Positions 1 through 9,951 of a stretch of DNA of 16,666 nucleotides are shown piece by piece. The translations under genes and the position numbers were made by a program. The notes beneath the pieces were generated by a model. The model ran no database searches. It was not told the DNA's origin and saw nothing but the letters and a program-made list of their open reading frames with translations. The stretch lies in contig JAJYHU010000398.1 of NCBI GenBank assembly GCA_021784615.1, positions 1-16,666 on the forward strand. The letters run 5' to 3'. Numbering within the stretch: the first letter of the stretch is position 1; every line of letters starts with the position of its first letter. The stretch is from Acidobacteriota bacterium (GTDB lineage: Bacteria > Acidobacteriota > Terriglobia > UBA7540).

Positions 1-180
1 TTGTGCGTTCCTCTGCGGCTTTCCATCAGGCAATCGTCAAGTATTATGAAATACATCATTGATATGATCTTGTGCAACTGTCGAATTAAAAACAATTCCC
101 ACAATTAAACCCCGCAGAGGAGGGCAAACCGCGCTACCTGCTTTTGCCCCTGCCGGGGCTGTTGGCGGACGAACGCGAAT
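1..180. other. Intergenic, AT-rich, with flanking inverted repeat
   Basis: No gene is visible here. Positions 40-110 are clearly more AT-rich than the rest of the window. They are bracketed by a perfect 10-bp inverted repeat, TCCTCTGCGG at 9-18 and CCGCAGAGGA at 112-121. On the minus strand this is the region downstream of the glycosidase stop. A short GCCCC/GGGGC hairpin occurs near 145-160, but no T-run follows it, so I do not call a terminator. Confidence 0.35.
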
Positions 181-1560
181 TTAAAGGGAACACCCGCAGG
201 CCTCAAAACCGGAGGACCGCGCTTTTACGGCGCGAGGGAGCTTGCGCCGCTTCGCAAGAGCGCTGGAGGCTTTTCCGGGCACAAGGTACTGGGGAGCAAT
301 GGAAAGGGTTACAGAGACTTCTCCTTTGGCAGAGGTCCGGAAACCCGCGTTTTTGCCGTCATAACTGATCACTGAAACGCCTGATGCCGGGACGGGAACC
401 TCGACAGTGTGCGGCAAGCTTGAGGTGGTCCAGACAACCCAACGGGCCGCCTGCCCGCGGCGAAAAACCAGGGCGTAATCGTCCGGCCGCCCAAGCTGCA
501 AGCGCTTTTCATAGCGGTAATTTTTCAGCACGCGCGTCAGCGTCCGGGCAGCCCAATATGCAGGCTTGGGGGTGTAAACAGGACGCCGGCCCGGGTGGTA
601 AGGGAAGCGCACCAACCCGAAGTGGTGCTCCGTGTAGTGCGGGTCGGGCCCGTCATCATGCCAGTCGTACCAGATTGAAACCGGAATGCCGTTTGAAAGG
701 TTGGTCAACCATTCGCGCGCCACGAACAGCGCCTGCATCCTGTCCGTTCCGTTCCACTTGGAAGCGGCCGTGTAGCCCCATTCGCCGGCGATGATGGGGA
801 TCTGTTTTCCGGGCGGCGCGTATTGGGCAATCAGCTTGCGAATCGCGCGGTAGTCGGCGGCCGCGGTTTCCGGATCGGCCTGGCGGTAGGGATGCACAGA
901 AACCGCAGACCAGTAGTTCAGGAGTCCGGCCTTAAAGCACCCCTGCAAAAACGGCAACTGCTTTGGGCTGATGGCCGCGAGGGCCGGACCGATGAAGGTG
1001 GCGTTGGGGTTGGCCGCTCGAATGGCTTTTCCCGTTGCGAGCGCCAGCTTGGCGTAGTCTGAGACGTTGGCCTTGGGCTTCCAGAATTCGCCGTTCGGCT
1101 CATTCCACATTTCCCACAGAATGCCTTGGCCGCGGAAATGGCGCACCGAGGCCGCAGCCCAGCGCGCAAACGCCTGGCGGCCTTCTTCCGTGTAAGGAGC
1201 AAGCCCCTGATCGTAAAAAGGGTTCCCGTAATCGAGGATGAAAATGGCCCGGATGTGGTGGGCCCGAAGCGCCGCCACAAGCCCGTCATAAGCCGCAAAG
1301 TCATATTGTCCCTTTTGGCGCTCGGTGGACGCCCACGTGAAGTCCATGCGAATCCAGCGGACTCCCGTGCTGGCCAGCATCCGCATTTCACCCGGGCGCG
1401 GCGCGGTGAAATGAATGTTCACGCCCAGCGCTTCCGGAACCGTGGGGTGAACGGGAATCTGGGCTTGAGCCCGAGGCGCGGCCGCTCCCAAGGCCCACAG
1501 GATGAATGCGGACAATAACCCGCTCCGCAGTTTGCGCGACAACGATGATCTTGTGTTCAT
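181..1560 (-). CDS. Secreted glycoside hydrolase, cellulase/GH5-GH39-like (clan GH-A type)
   Basis: A 459-residue secreted glycosidase, probably acting on beta-linked polysaccharide or oligosaccharide outside the cytoplasm. The N-terminus is a classical signal peptide: a basic start, a hydrophobic stretch at about residues 13-28, and an AQA cleavage site near 31-33. The (beta/alpha)8 barrel runs from about 45 to 345. It carries WNEP with Glu154 as likely acid/base and AGEWG with Glu260 as likely nucleophile, the spacing and order expected in clan GH-A retaining enzymes. Residues about 350-430 look like a small beta-sandwich appendage, and the tail is basic with a CGC motif. The ATG start follows a GGGGGA stretch. 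Upstream is a TATAAT box at 1620-1625. The substrate cannot be told from the sequence, and GH5, GH39 and related families remain possible. Confidence 0.85.
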   Translation of the reverse strand: MNTRSSLSRKLRSGLLSAFILWALGAAAPRAQAQIPVHPTVPEALGVNIHFTAPRPGEMRMLASTGVRWIRMDFTWASTERQKGQYDFAAYDGLVAALRAHHIRAIFILDYGNPFYDQGLAPYTEEGRQAFARWAAASVRHFRGQGILWEMWNEPNGEFWKPKANVSDYAKLALATGKAIRAANPNATFIGPALAAISPKQLPFLQGCFKAGLLNYWSAVSVHPYRQADPETAAADYRAIRKLIAQYAPPGKQIPIIAGEWGYTAASKWNGTDRMQALFVAREWLTNLSNGIPVSIWYDWHDDGPDPHYTEHHFGLVRFPYHPGRRPVYTPKPAYWAARTLTRVLKNYRYEKRLQLGRPDDYALVFRRGQAARWVVWTTSSLPHTVEVPVPASGVSVISYDGKNAGFRTSAKGEVSVTLSIAPQYLVPGKASSALAKRRKLPRAVKARSSGFEACGCSL

Positions 1561-1619
1561 GGCTGAATTTTCCCCCGGATCGGTTTTGTCATTCGGCTGC
1601 GGCGGACGCAGACGGTTGG

Positions 1620-1663
1620 ATTATAGCGCCTGCGGTCTTCGGAAGCGGCGATTTTACATCGCC
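1620..1663 (-). promoter_or_regulatory. Candidate -10 box and hairpin upstream of the glycosidase
   Basis: A perfect minus-strand TATAAT lies at 1620-1625, about 60 nt before the glycosidase start, but no good -35 hexamer is placed 16-18 nt upstream. Immediately upstream, at 1647-1663, is a perfect 6-bp hairpin (GGCGAT, 5-nt loop, ATCGCC). It could be an operator overlapping the -35 region or the end of the upstream transcript. No U-tract follows it. Confidence 0.4.
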
Positions 1664-1714
1664 TTCATTTCAGGAAAGGCCCAGGGCGCAACTCCGGCGC
1701 CGTGGCTGCCTGTT

Positions 1715-2173
1715 TTACGCGCCGAACTGGCGCAGGTGGTGGTCCAGGTGAAGGTATCCCAGGCGCATCCAGTCCCGCTCCGGCATCCGGCCAAAAAAGG
1801 GATGGGCGGGCCACTCAAAGCCGACGGGCCGTTTGGTATAGCGGTCAATCAGCTTTTTCAGCTCCTTCTTGTCGCCCTCAAATTCTCCGGGAGGCGTTCC
1901 GGCCGCTTTCGGATCCCATTCGGGCGGGCCCTTCACTCCCCGCGGCCACCGGACTGGGACCCACAGCGCGGCATAGCGAAACGGACGCCGCGGAATCCAG
2001 CGGCTGGCGGGACGCACTTCCCTTTCTCCCAGGCAAGACCGGAAGGCGTCCGAGAGATGGCAGATCATCTCGTGCGCGGTCATTTCACCCCAGCGCCGAC
2101 GGCTGGCCGGACGCACACCTCGCAGCCGGTTCAGGATTTCAATCTTGTCGTTCGGATTGGCTAGCGTCTTCAT
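1715..2173 (-). CDS. DUF1569 / DinB-superfamily protein
   Basis: A 152-residue cytoplasmic protein of the DinB-like four-helix-bundle type, matching DUF1569 in length and motifs. Visible hallmarks are WGEMTAHEMICHLSDAF at about 28-44 and YLHLDHHLRQFG near the C-terminus. The histidines in these segments probably supply the three-His metal site of the superfamily. The biochemical role of DUF1569 is not established. Related DinB proteins include thiol-dependent transferases, but no reaction should be assumed here. It starts at ATG after a GGGG stretch. It lies 154 nt upstream of the glycosidase on the same strand, and a separate promoter-like module precedes it at 2317-2355. Confidence 0.8.
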   Translation of the reverse strand: MKTLANPNDKIEILNRLRGVRPASRRRWGEMTAHEMICHLSDAFRSCLGEREVRPASRWIPRRPFRYAALWVPVRWPRGVKGPPEWDPKAAGTPPGEFEGDKKELKKLIDRYTKRPVGFEWPAHPFFGRMPERDWMRLGYLHLDHHLRQFGA

Positions 2174-2316
2174 TTTTCCCCGCCCACTATTCTAACCCGA
2201 ACTTTGCGCTGATAGAACCGCACCGCGCAGCCGGTAACCACGGTTAGCGGATTTCCAACCGTGGGTATTTCTCCGCGGGACCGCCCTCGGTGCGCCACCA
2301 ATCACCGCAAAATCAA

Positions 2317-2355
2317 GCTAACGGTATATACCGCGGTCTCTCTAAATGCAAGGAA
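2317..2355 (-). promoter_or_regulatory. Promoter-like module A, upstream of the DUF1569 gene
   Basis: On the minus strand TTGCAT (2346-2351) is followed after 15 nt by TATATA (2325-2330). The flanks TTCCTTGC and TATATAC-N-GTTA are shared almost exactly with a second copy at 2812-2850 in front of the next gene upstream. The spacing is shorter than the usual 17 nt. The transcript leader to the DUF1569 start would be about 145 nt. Confidence 0.4.
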
Positions 2356-2360
2356 GTACA

Positions 2361-2434
2361 AGAATCACGAATTACAATCGCTCAATCACCCGATCACTCA
2401 ATCACGAATGGCGTCAGGAATCACTCAATCACAC
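2361..2434. repeat. Imperfect short direct repeats of the TCAATCAC type
   Basis: AATCAC and CTCAATCAC words recur through this stretch. The 12-mer TCACTCAATCAC occurs perfectly at 2394-2405 and 2421-2432, a 27-nt period, with partial copies at about 2363 and 2380. The repeat is too irregular for a CRISPR, and no reading frame explains it. Confidence 0.5.
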
Positions 2435-2483
2435 ATTCGCAAATTGGACCGTGGCTGCGCGTGGCACGCCGGGCGGCAGCTTG

Positions 2484-2762
2484 CTAATAGATGTAAACGT
2501 ACGCAGCTTTGTAGCGGGACAGATCGCGGGTGGGGTTGCCGTTCATGCCTTTCTCAAGGAAGTAGAGTTCGATGTCTTCCGCGTCCGACATGGAGTTGGC
2601 CGGCCACTCGGCCCAGCGGTCGACATTCTGGACCTCGGCAACTCTCAGGTGCTTCCTGCGCTCTTCAGGATTGTTCGTAAGCCCGATTTTCCAGAGCGAA
2701 TAAGACATGGAAGGGCCGACCTTGAATTCAATTCCTGCGATAATGCTTGCTTTCATTGCCAT
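2484..2762 (-). CDS. Small conserved-looking protein of unknown function, possibly GIY-YIG-like
   Basis: A protein of about 92 residues with coding character. The segment LWKIGLTNNPEERRKHL resembles the YIG-type strand and following Arg of GIY-YIG domains, and is followed by WAEWPANSMSDAEDIE and a terminal YVYIY. The clear GIY-N-YIG pair is not present, so a nuclease role is only a possibility. The frame is open to 2846, but the extension is Arg-rich and unlikely to be coding. ATG codons at 2771, 2762 and 2756 are all near a GAGGAG Shine-Dalgarno. I chose 2762 because it gives about 10 nt of spacing. A promoter-like module lies 50 nt upstream. Confidence 0.6.
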   Translation of the reverse strand: MAMKASIIAGIEFKVGPSMSYSLWKIGLTNNPEERRKHLRVAEVQNVDRWAEWPANSMSDAEDIELYFLEKGMNGNPTRDLSRYKAAYVYIY

Positions 2763-2811
2763 GAGTTTCATTCTCCTCGCTGCGCGCGCGGAGCGTCTGC
2801 GGCCTGCGCCT

Positions 2812-2850
2812 GATAACCGTATATAACGCGCCTGAATCGAACGCAAGGAA
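2812..2850 (-). promoter_or_regulatory. Promoter-like module B, upstream of the small protein at 2484-2762
   Basis: TTGCGT (2841-2846), 15 nt, then TATATA (2820-2825) on the minus strand. It has the same TTCCTTGC and TATATAC-N-GTTA flanks as module A. The -10-like box is about 50 nt from the proposed ATG. Confidence 0.45.
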
Positions 2851-2938
2851 CGAAAGGCCCATGTAGGGAGTTGCCATTGTGCAGTTTATAAAGCCAGGTT
2901 CTGAGTTCTGGGTTCTCAGGTAAAAGCCGCTGCTCGAT

Positions 2939-3355
2939 CTACCTGCCGGCGCGTTTTTCGAACAGGCGGGCGCGCCATCCGCCCGTGTATCTGTGTCCCT
3001 GGGTCGCGGGGTAAACTTCATACACGGCCAATTCCCCGCGGGCCAATGAGAACTTGTATTCCGGTGATATTGATCTCGCCTTGAACAGGCGCTGAGAGTT
3101 CAGAAACTCGATCCGGAAACTGTAGCTGCCAGGCGGGACCTCAAAGCACGCTCCCTGGCCTCCCATCAGCGTGGCCTGCTGATAATTGCTCAAGGAAACC
3201 CTCGATTGCTCTACATTCAATCTGCCGTTGATTTCAGGCTCAAAGAAGCAGGCCTGGGAGGCCAAACCCAGCTTCTGCATCGGGGCGGAAGCGCGCGCCC
3301 AAAGCGAAGCACCCGCCAACTCCACAACCATCATCAAGAAAACAACCGATTTCAT
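2939..3355 (-). CDS. Small secreted protein of unknown function
   Basis: A 138-residue protein. The start at 3355 is well supported because AGGAGG lies 9 nt upstream of the ATG; the longer frame reaching 3442 has no such site and runs through intergenic hairpins. The N-terminus MKSVVFLMMVVELAGASLWA is a signal peptide with likely cleavage after ARA near residue 23. The mature part has two Cys (36 and 70) that could form a disulfide. It contains CFEVPPGSYSFRIEF, which looks like a beta-sandwich strand pair, and ends in a basic tail. No enzyme motif is visible. It is transcribed in the same direction as the rRNA operon just upstream but is separated from it by the terminator at 3484-3524. Confidence 0.7.
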   Translation of the reverse strand: MKSVVFLMMVVELAGASLWARASAPMQKLGLASQACFFEPEINGRLNVEQSRVSLSNYQQATLMGGQGACFEVPPGSYSFRIEFLNSQRLFKARSISPEYKFSLARGELAVYEVYPATQGHRYTGGWRARLFEKRAGR

Positions 3356-3431
3356 CCCAGTTACCCTCCTGCGCGGCAAGATCGCCCCGGTTCTGCGGGG
3401 CAATTCCTGAACCGTCCCTATAAAAGCAAAT

Positions 3432-3479
3432 CGGGCCGGCAAATGCCAGCCCGTTTAGGACGGCGCTTATAGAGCGCCG
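3432..3479. repeat. Two intergenic hairpins, the second REP-like
   Basis: At 3432-3453 a hairpin pairs CGGGC-c-GGCA with TGCC-a-GCCCG around an AA loop. At 3461-3479 a perfect 7-bp stem CGGCGCT/AGCGCCG encloses TATAG. On the minus strand the second reads CTGTAGCGGCGCT..., the same form as an element at 15895-15918 near the lipid operon. Both lie between the rRNA terminator and the small secreted gene. Confidence 0.55.
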
Positions 3480-3483
3480 CTAC

Positions 3484-3524
3484 AGAAAAGCAAAACGCCC
3501 CAGCACAAGGCTGAGGCGTTTTGC
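3484..3524 (-). terminator. Rho-independent terminator of the 23S-5S operon
   Basis: On the minus strand a 15-bp stem (one T-G pair) with a 5-nt CTTGT loop is formed by 3490-3504 and 3510-3524. It is followed directly by TTTTCTG. It begins 10 nt after the end of the 5S gene, where an rRNA operon terminator is expected. Confidence 0.9.
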
Positions 3525-3533
3525 AAAATTAAT

Positions 3534-3649
<116 letters not shown>

Positions 3650-3791
3650 AAACCTTTAAGATCGGGAGTCAGAACCGTGCGATTCCACGGATTTTTCTGA
3701 CTGCTGGCTTCCGATTCCCGTCTTCCTGAATAGTGTGGCGTTTCTACAGTGTACGCGAGCAAAGGAACGCTGTGTGCTGAACAGAATTTAT
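3650..3791 (-). other. 23S-5S spacer carrying the 3' arms of two processing stems
   Basis: No gene is present. Positions 3772-3799 (running into the 23S 3' end) complement 6857-6884 at the 23S 5' end with only 2 mismatches in 28. Positions 3726-3748 complement 7033-7053 in the leader: 16 bp perfect, plus CTACA/TGTAG beyond a 2-nt bulge. A further local hairpin, GTCAGAA/TTCTGAC with CCGTG/CACGG inside, lies at 3668-3701 just before the 5S. These are the expected RNase III-type processing structures of a 23S precursor. Confidence 0.85.
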
Positions 3792-6856
<3,065 letters not shown>

Positions 6857-6864
<8 letters not shown>

Positions 6865-7053
6865 ATAAAATCTGTTCAACACACAAACTAGCTTTCAAAC
6901 ATCAGCTTTGAGCCTTCAGATCCCGCCCTTTCGGGCTTTCACTGAGAGCTAGTTGCCGACGGCTGAGCGCTACTCTTGAACAGATTCGCCTTTGCTTGAT
7001 CTGTCCGGATATCCGCCGGACAGATGAGCACATGTAGACGCCACACTATTCAG
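6857..7053 (-). ncRNA. 23S leader: 5' arms of processing stems and local hairpins
   Basis: This is the transcribed region just 5' of the 23S. Arm 6857-6884 pairs with 3772-3799 and arm 7033-7053 pairs with 3726-3748, enclosing the whole 23S. Between the arms are two local hairpins. One pairs 6886-6897 with 6943-6954 (11 of 12 bp) and has a GCCCGAAAGGGC inner stem. The other is a perfect 10-bp stem, ATCTGTCCGG/CCGGACAGAT, at 6999-7025 with a 7-nt loop. Confidence 0.8.
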
Positions 7054-7068
7054 TTTTCAAAGATCATT
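7048..7068 (-). promoter_or_regulatory. boxA-like antitermination element
   Basis: The minus strand reads TGATCTTTGAAAACTGAATA. This matches the boxA pattern TGNTCTTTNAAA and closely resembles the element found in rRNA leaders and 16S-23S spacers of many bacteria, where Nus factors bind to prevent early termination. It lies immediately upstream of, and partly overlaps, the outer 5' processing arm. Confidence 0.75.
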
Positions 7069-7410
7069 GAGTGCCAGTGAACGGCCGCGCCGCTCCTGGC
7101 CTCGCTTCCAGCTTCAGCTGCGAACTTGCGCCCGCCGCTTTTTGGATGCTGGATTCGACTCTCGCTTCAATCAAAAGCCGCACTCAGCACCCAGCCACAG
7201 AAAGATTCCCTTTTCGCCGCCGAGCTACAGGCGGCAATCCCCAGTGCTCGTTATGACTGTTTTTGAGGGAAGTTTGAAACAGGCGGGAAAGTTAACTCGA
7301 TGGGCCCACTCGCCTCAAATCCCTATCCGAAAGCCTTCTGCGTAATGACCTCCGTTTGTGTAATCCAAATGATGCGAAAGCCTCTCTACGCCCCCGCCTT
7401 CATCCTGGCA
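7069..7410 (-). other. Transcribed rRNA leader without gene
   Basis: About 340 nt between the proposed transcription start near 7411 and boxA. I see no 16S 3' end (no anti-Shine-Dalgarno CCTCCTTT context) and no tRNA cloverleaf or CCA-type acceptor. A 6-bp hairpin GCCGCC/GGCGGC with an 8-nt loop lies at 7216-7235. Reading frames here lack Shine-Dalgarno sites and protein-like composition. Confidence 0.6.
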
Positions 7411-7417
7411 ATTAGGT

Positions 7418-7481
7418 ATGATACCGACCTTCCCAGCGGAACGCAAGAGCTATTTTTCATTCCGATAAACTTTTTCTTTTC
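7418..7481 (-). promoter_or_regulatory. Candidate rRNA promoter with A-rich UP-like element
   Basis: Minus strand: TTGCGT (-35, 7441-7446), exactly 17 nt, TATCAT (-10, 7418-7423). Upstream of the -35, at about 7450-7481, are A-tracts (AAAAGAAAAAG, then ATGAAAAATAG) in the position of an UP element, as expected for a strong stable-RNA promoter. Predicted transcription start is near 7411, about 550 nt before the mature 23S. A TTGAGG-N17-TTAACT pair further downstream is weaker. Confidence 0.6.
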
Positions 7482-7641
7482 CCCGTCCCATATGCTTTGC
7501 GCTCACTCCACTCCTTTCCTTATTATACTCCTCCCGCGCCGTTTCAACCATGCTCATCGCACAACCACGCAGACTCCAGAAACCCGGCGCCGCGCAAATT
7601 CCCGTGCCCGCCGCTTCCAGAAACTTCCTCCGCGTTACCAT
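7450..7641 (-). pseudogene. Truncated 5' end of a Tat-exported protein gene
   Basis: The frame starts with ATG at 7641, preceded by a near-ideal GAAGGAGGAAACG ribosome-binding site. It begins MVTRRKFLEAAGTGICAAPGF, a textbook twin-arginine signal (RRKFLEAAG) of the kind carried by exported oxidoreductases, sugar-phosphate isomerase-like and Gfo/Idh/MocA proteins. After about 30 residues the sequence loses all protein-family character and stops at residue 63. It runs straight into the A-rich region upstream of the rRNA promoter. The mature enzyme is therefore missing. I read it as a remnant cut by rearrangement beside the rRNA unit. A short functional Tat peptide cannot be excluded but is less likely. 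Confidence 0.5.
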
Positions 7642-7781
7642 CGTTTCCTCCTTCGCATGAACCGGCAAAATCCGTTTCTCCGAATCCTACGCCCATTCGC
7701 GCTGACGGAGGAGATTTTCGGCGTTAACAGCAGAGGCGGGACCACTGGGTTTTGAATGTGTTTTCTAGCCCTTAAAGCTTG

Positions 7782-8585
7782 TTAGTCAGATAACCGAATG
7801 CGATAATTTTGTAAATCCGTTTCCGTGACCTGTTCGGGCGGGACTAGCTTGTAATGCCTTTCGGAAACGATTCCGATTCCATCTTCGCCGGATTCAAGTT
7901 CAAATAGGGCGATCACGTCATCCTGCATGAATTGTGCAGCGATTGGCCTAGCAATCAGGCTTTCAAACTTTGCACTGCACATTGCAATATCCTGCTCAAT
8001 CTGAACAACGCTGAGTTTGTCCTTGCCGGCCTTGGCCTGAATGGGGAATACGAAGTGGACTCCTTTCTTATCAACTCCGATGTATACCTCGTCGGTCTCA
8101 ACCTGACCGACGCTAGGGACTGCGGTGCGGAGGTGGTTTTGAAGTGAGTAGCACGCGACTCCAGTGAAAATATCCACAAGGCGGTTGTAGCGGAGCTTTG
8201 CAAGAAGGGCTTGTTCATCTGAAAGCGCGTACTTGGCGATGACACCTGGGGTGGAATCAGGAACCTTGGTAACGCTAATGCTCTCGTTTGGTATCAGCGG
8301 CCTGTCCGGCACTAACTCAAAGCGGTACTTTGCCCGGCCAGCGGGCCGAATGATCCAGACCTCATCGCGCTTGGCTTTCGATTTAATCTCGTTTGGAAGA
8401 TCAGTTCGATAACGGAAACTGTAAACGAGATCGCCGAGATTCTTGGGTAATTTCAGACCAAGCTTTGCAGCTACCTTTTCGATGTCCTCACGCTCAAACG
8501 CAACCTCGCGCATGCCGCGTTTGAATTTCGATAGGAATATCTCTTTAATGATCGATACGTATCGGTTCTCTTTCTCCTGGTTCAA
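7782..8585 (-). CDS. Type II restriction endonuclease (PD-(D/E)xK-like)
   Basis: A 267-residue cytoplasmic protein, probably the nuclease of a restriction-modification pair. Residues 160-200 show the likely catalytic core: Asp165-Glu166, then after 16 residues Gln183-Ala-Lys185 within VFPIQAK. This is a Q-x-K variant of the PD-(D/E)xK signature. It is followed by a helix with VVQIEQD typical of this nuclease group. The N-terminal 1-110 is probably the DNA-recognition part. The start is TTG at 8585, 10 nt after the methyltransferase stop, with GGGGGTG upstream; no closer ATG fits. Codon use is more AT-rich than in the flanking genes. The recognition sequence cannot be inferred. Confidence 0.75.
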   Translation of the reverse strand: MNQEKENRYVSIIKEIFLSKFKRGMREVAFEREDIEKVAAKLGLKLPKNLGDLVYSFRYRTDLPNEIKSKAKRDEVWIIRPAGRAKYRFELVPDRPLIPNESISVTKVPDSTPGVIAKYALSDEQALLAKLRYNRLVDIFTGVACYSLQNHLRTAVPSVGQVETDEVYIGVDKKGVHFVFPIQAKAGKDKLSVVQIEQDIAMCSAKFESLIARPIAAQFMQDDVIALFELESGEDGIGIVSERHYKLVPPEQVTETDLQNYRIRLSD

Positions 8586-8595
8586 AGCACCCCCG

Positions 8596-9951
8596 TTATC
8601 CGAAGCCCGGCCAGCGTAATACGACGACCTCTTCGCGTAGTTGTTCGCGGGTAGCAGTTGCTAGCCGAGTGCGAAAAAGGTCAATTCCAACCACTTCAAA
8701 GCCGAGTGATCTGGCGATGTCCGCAATTAACTCGCCCGTTCTGATCATCACCCGCAAATAGGAAGCCTGATCACCCACCACGTAGGCGCAATGTGCGCCA
8801 GGCCGCAGGGCGCTCCTGACTTCGCGAAGGTGGCGCAACATGCCGCCAAAGTATAGCTTTGTAACACGCGAGTAGAGGCGCTCAAATCCTGACGTTTTCC
8901 CTAGCTCAATTCTTCGGTCCTCGATCTGTGATGCGATGCGCTGAATCTCGGTGTGATTTTCAATGAGGAGGTGATCGCAATCACCTTTGTACACTCCCCG
9001 TGTATTTGACCGGATAAGACTCTGTTTAAGTGACCGCAAGTCCTCTTTGCTTCTAACGAGGCCTAGTAGGACGGACTCCAAACGGGTGGTCCGGGTATAG
9101 TCCTTCTCGTTTGGATAGGGAGGCGATGTGATTAACCCGTCGATGGAGCACGACTCTATAACGCTCAACAATTGTCGCGCGTCGGCTTTGCAAACTGTAG
9201 CCGGGACTTGGCTTCTTTCCCTCAGTTGCGGCAGGTCGCTAACTACTGCTTCTACGTTGTGCAGCCACGTGGGTACAACAGGTGCATCGGCCTTGGGGCG
9301 ACCAACACCAACCTCCGGCCCAAATTCTAGGTTGCTGATGCCGGAAACAAGAGCCTTCGCGAGGGCCAGCCGCTCGTGTGGCGTAAAGCGCGGGTCCTCG
9401 TTTTCCTCCATAACCTCCAACAGAACCAGAGTCTTATGAAGGGGTTTAGGACTGATAGAGTTCGCCAGCAACAGCTTCTGCGTATCCTTCGGAAGCCGCC
9501 TTAGTTCATAGGAAGCCCTCCGACTCCCCGCGAAAAGCGGAGCATCTCCTACATCTTCAATCCCCTGTTCTCTTAGCCTGCGCGTAGCTAGGGCGGCGAT
9601 TTTCTGAGCGTGTCGATCGAGGTCATTGGCATCGACCGCCCAGTCGACCTTAACCTGACTTGCAAGTGCCAGCAGTGGATTGGCCTCAATCCCAATACTC
9701 GGAACTCCCTTGCGTTTACACTCAACAAGGGTTGTCCCGGTACCACAGAATGGGTCTAAGACTTTGTGTCGGGGCCCTAACTTGAAACGGTCTAGATAAT
9801 CTCTCACGAGATGCGGCGGGAACGACAAAACGAACCTGTACCAATCATGAACCGCACGATCCTCATACCTTAGTTTGTTGGTCTCCCGGAGGGGCCTTCT
9901 GCGAGATAGCCGCGTCTTGGGCTCGATTTTGTTTGCTTGAACTGTCTTCAG
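8596..9951 (-). CDS. DNA methyltransferase (amino-methyl, TSPPY type), start at CTG proposed
   Basis: S-adenosylmethionine-dependent DNA methyltransferase that would protect host DNA from the adjacent nuclease. With the proposed start it has 451 residues. Motif I DPFCGTGTT is at about 66-74 and motif IV TSPPYP at about 275-280, an N4-cytosine or N6-adenine type signature, with FxGxG before SPPY. A late VVGDQ segment is at about 391-395. The first conventional start is TTG at 9828, but the frame stays open upstream and encodes a family-like segment, VHDWYRFVLSFPPHLV, that this start would cut. No ATG, GTG or TTG occurs in frame up to the stop at 9985-9987. CTG at 9949-9951 follows GGAGGA with 4-5 nt spacing and is the best candidate; an upstream frameshift is the alternative. 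Confidence 0.8.
   Translation of the reverse strand: MKTVQANKIEPKTRLSRRRPLRETNKLRYEDRAVHDWYRFVLSFPPHLVRDYLDRFKLGPRHKVLDPFCGTGTTLVECKRKGVPSIGIEANPLLALASQVKVDWAVDANDLDRHAQKIAALATRRLREQGIEDVGDAPLFAGSRRASYELRRLPKDTQKLLLANSISPKPLHKTLVLLEVMEENEDPRFTPHERLALAKALVSGISNLEFGPEVGVGRPKADAPVVPTWLHNVEAVVSDLPQLRERSQVPATVCKADARQLLSVIESCSIDGLITSPPYPNEKDYTRTTRLESVLLGLVRSKEDLRSLKQSLIRSNTRGVYKGDCDHLLIENHTEIQRIASQIEDRRIELGKTSGFERLYSRVTKLYFGGMLRHLREVRSALRPGAHCAYVVGDQASYLRVMIRTGELIADIARSLGFEVVGIDLFRTRLATATREQLREEVVVLRWPGFG

Larger units (their letters stand above)
2174..2483. other. 310-nt intergenic region with hairpin, promoter module and short repeats
   Basis: No gene is visible. It contains a perfect 8-bp hairpin (CCACGGTT, 11-nt loop, AACCGTGG) at 2238-2264, a 12-bp palindrome CGGTATATACCG at 2322-2333 inside the promoter-like module, and the CACTCAATCAC-type repeats at 2361-2434. 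The hairpin has no U-run on the minus strand, so its role as a terminator is doubtful. Confidence 0.5.

Noticed and set aside
1502..2164. 220-residue plus-strand open frame
   Set aside because: It overlaps the DUF1569 gene and glycosidase start in antisense and has no recognisable domain.
2361..2434. Possible CRISPR array
   Set aside because: The repeat unit is only about 12 nt, irregular in spacing, and has no uniform spacers or cas genes nearby.
2897..2920. Three GTTCTG-type words in a row
   Set aside because: Only three imperfect units; too little to call a repeat element.
6885..7449. Possible tRNA or 16S 3' end in the 23S leader
   Set aside because: No cloverleaf, no TTCGA arm in context and no anti-Shine-Dalgarno end was found on either strand.
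7522..7545. TATAAT box inside the Tat remnant as rRNA promoter
   Set aside because: The best -35 (TTGAAA) is only 14 nt away; the 7418-7446 promoter has correct 17-nt spacing and an A-rich upstream element.
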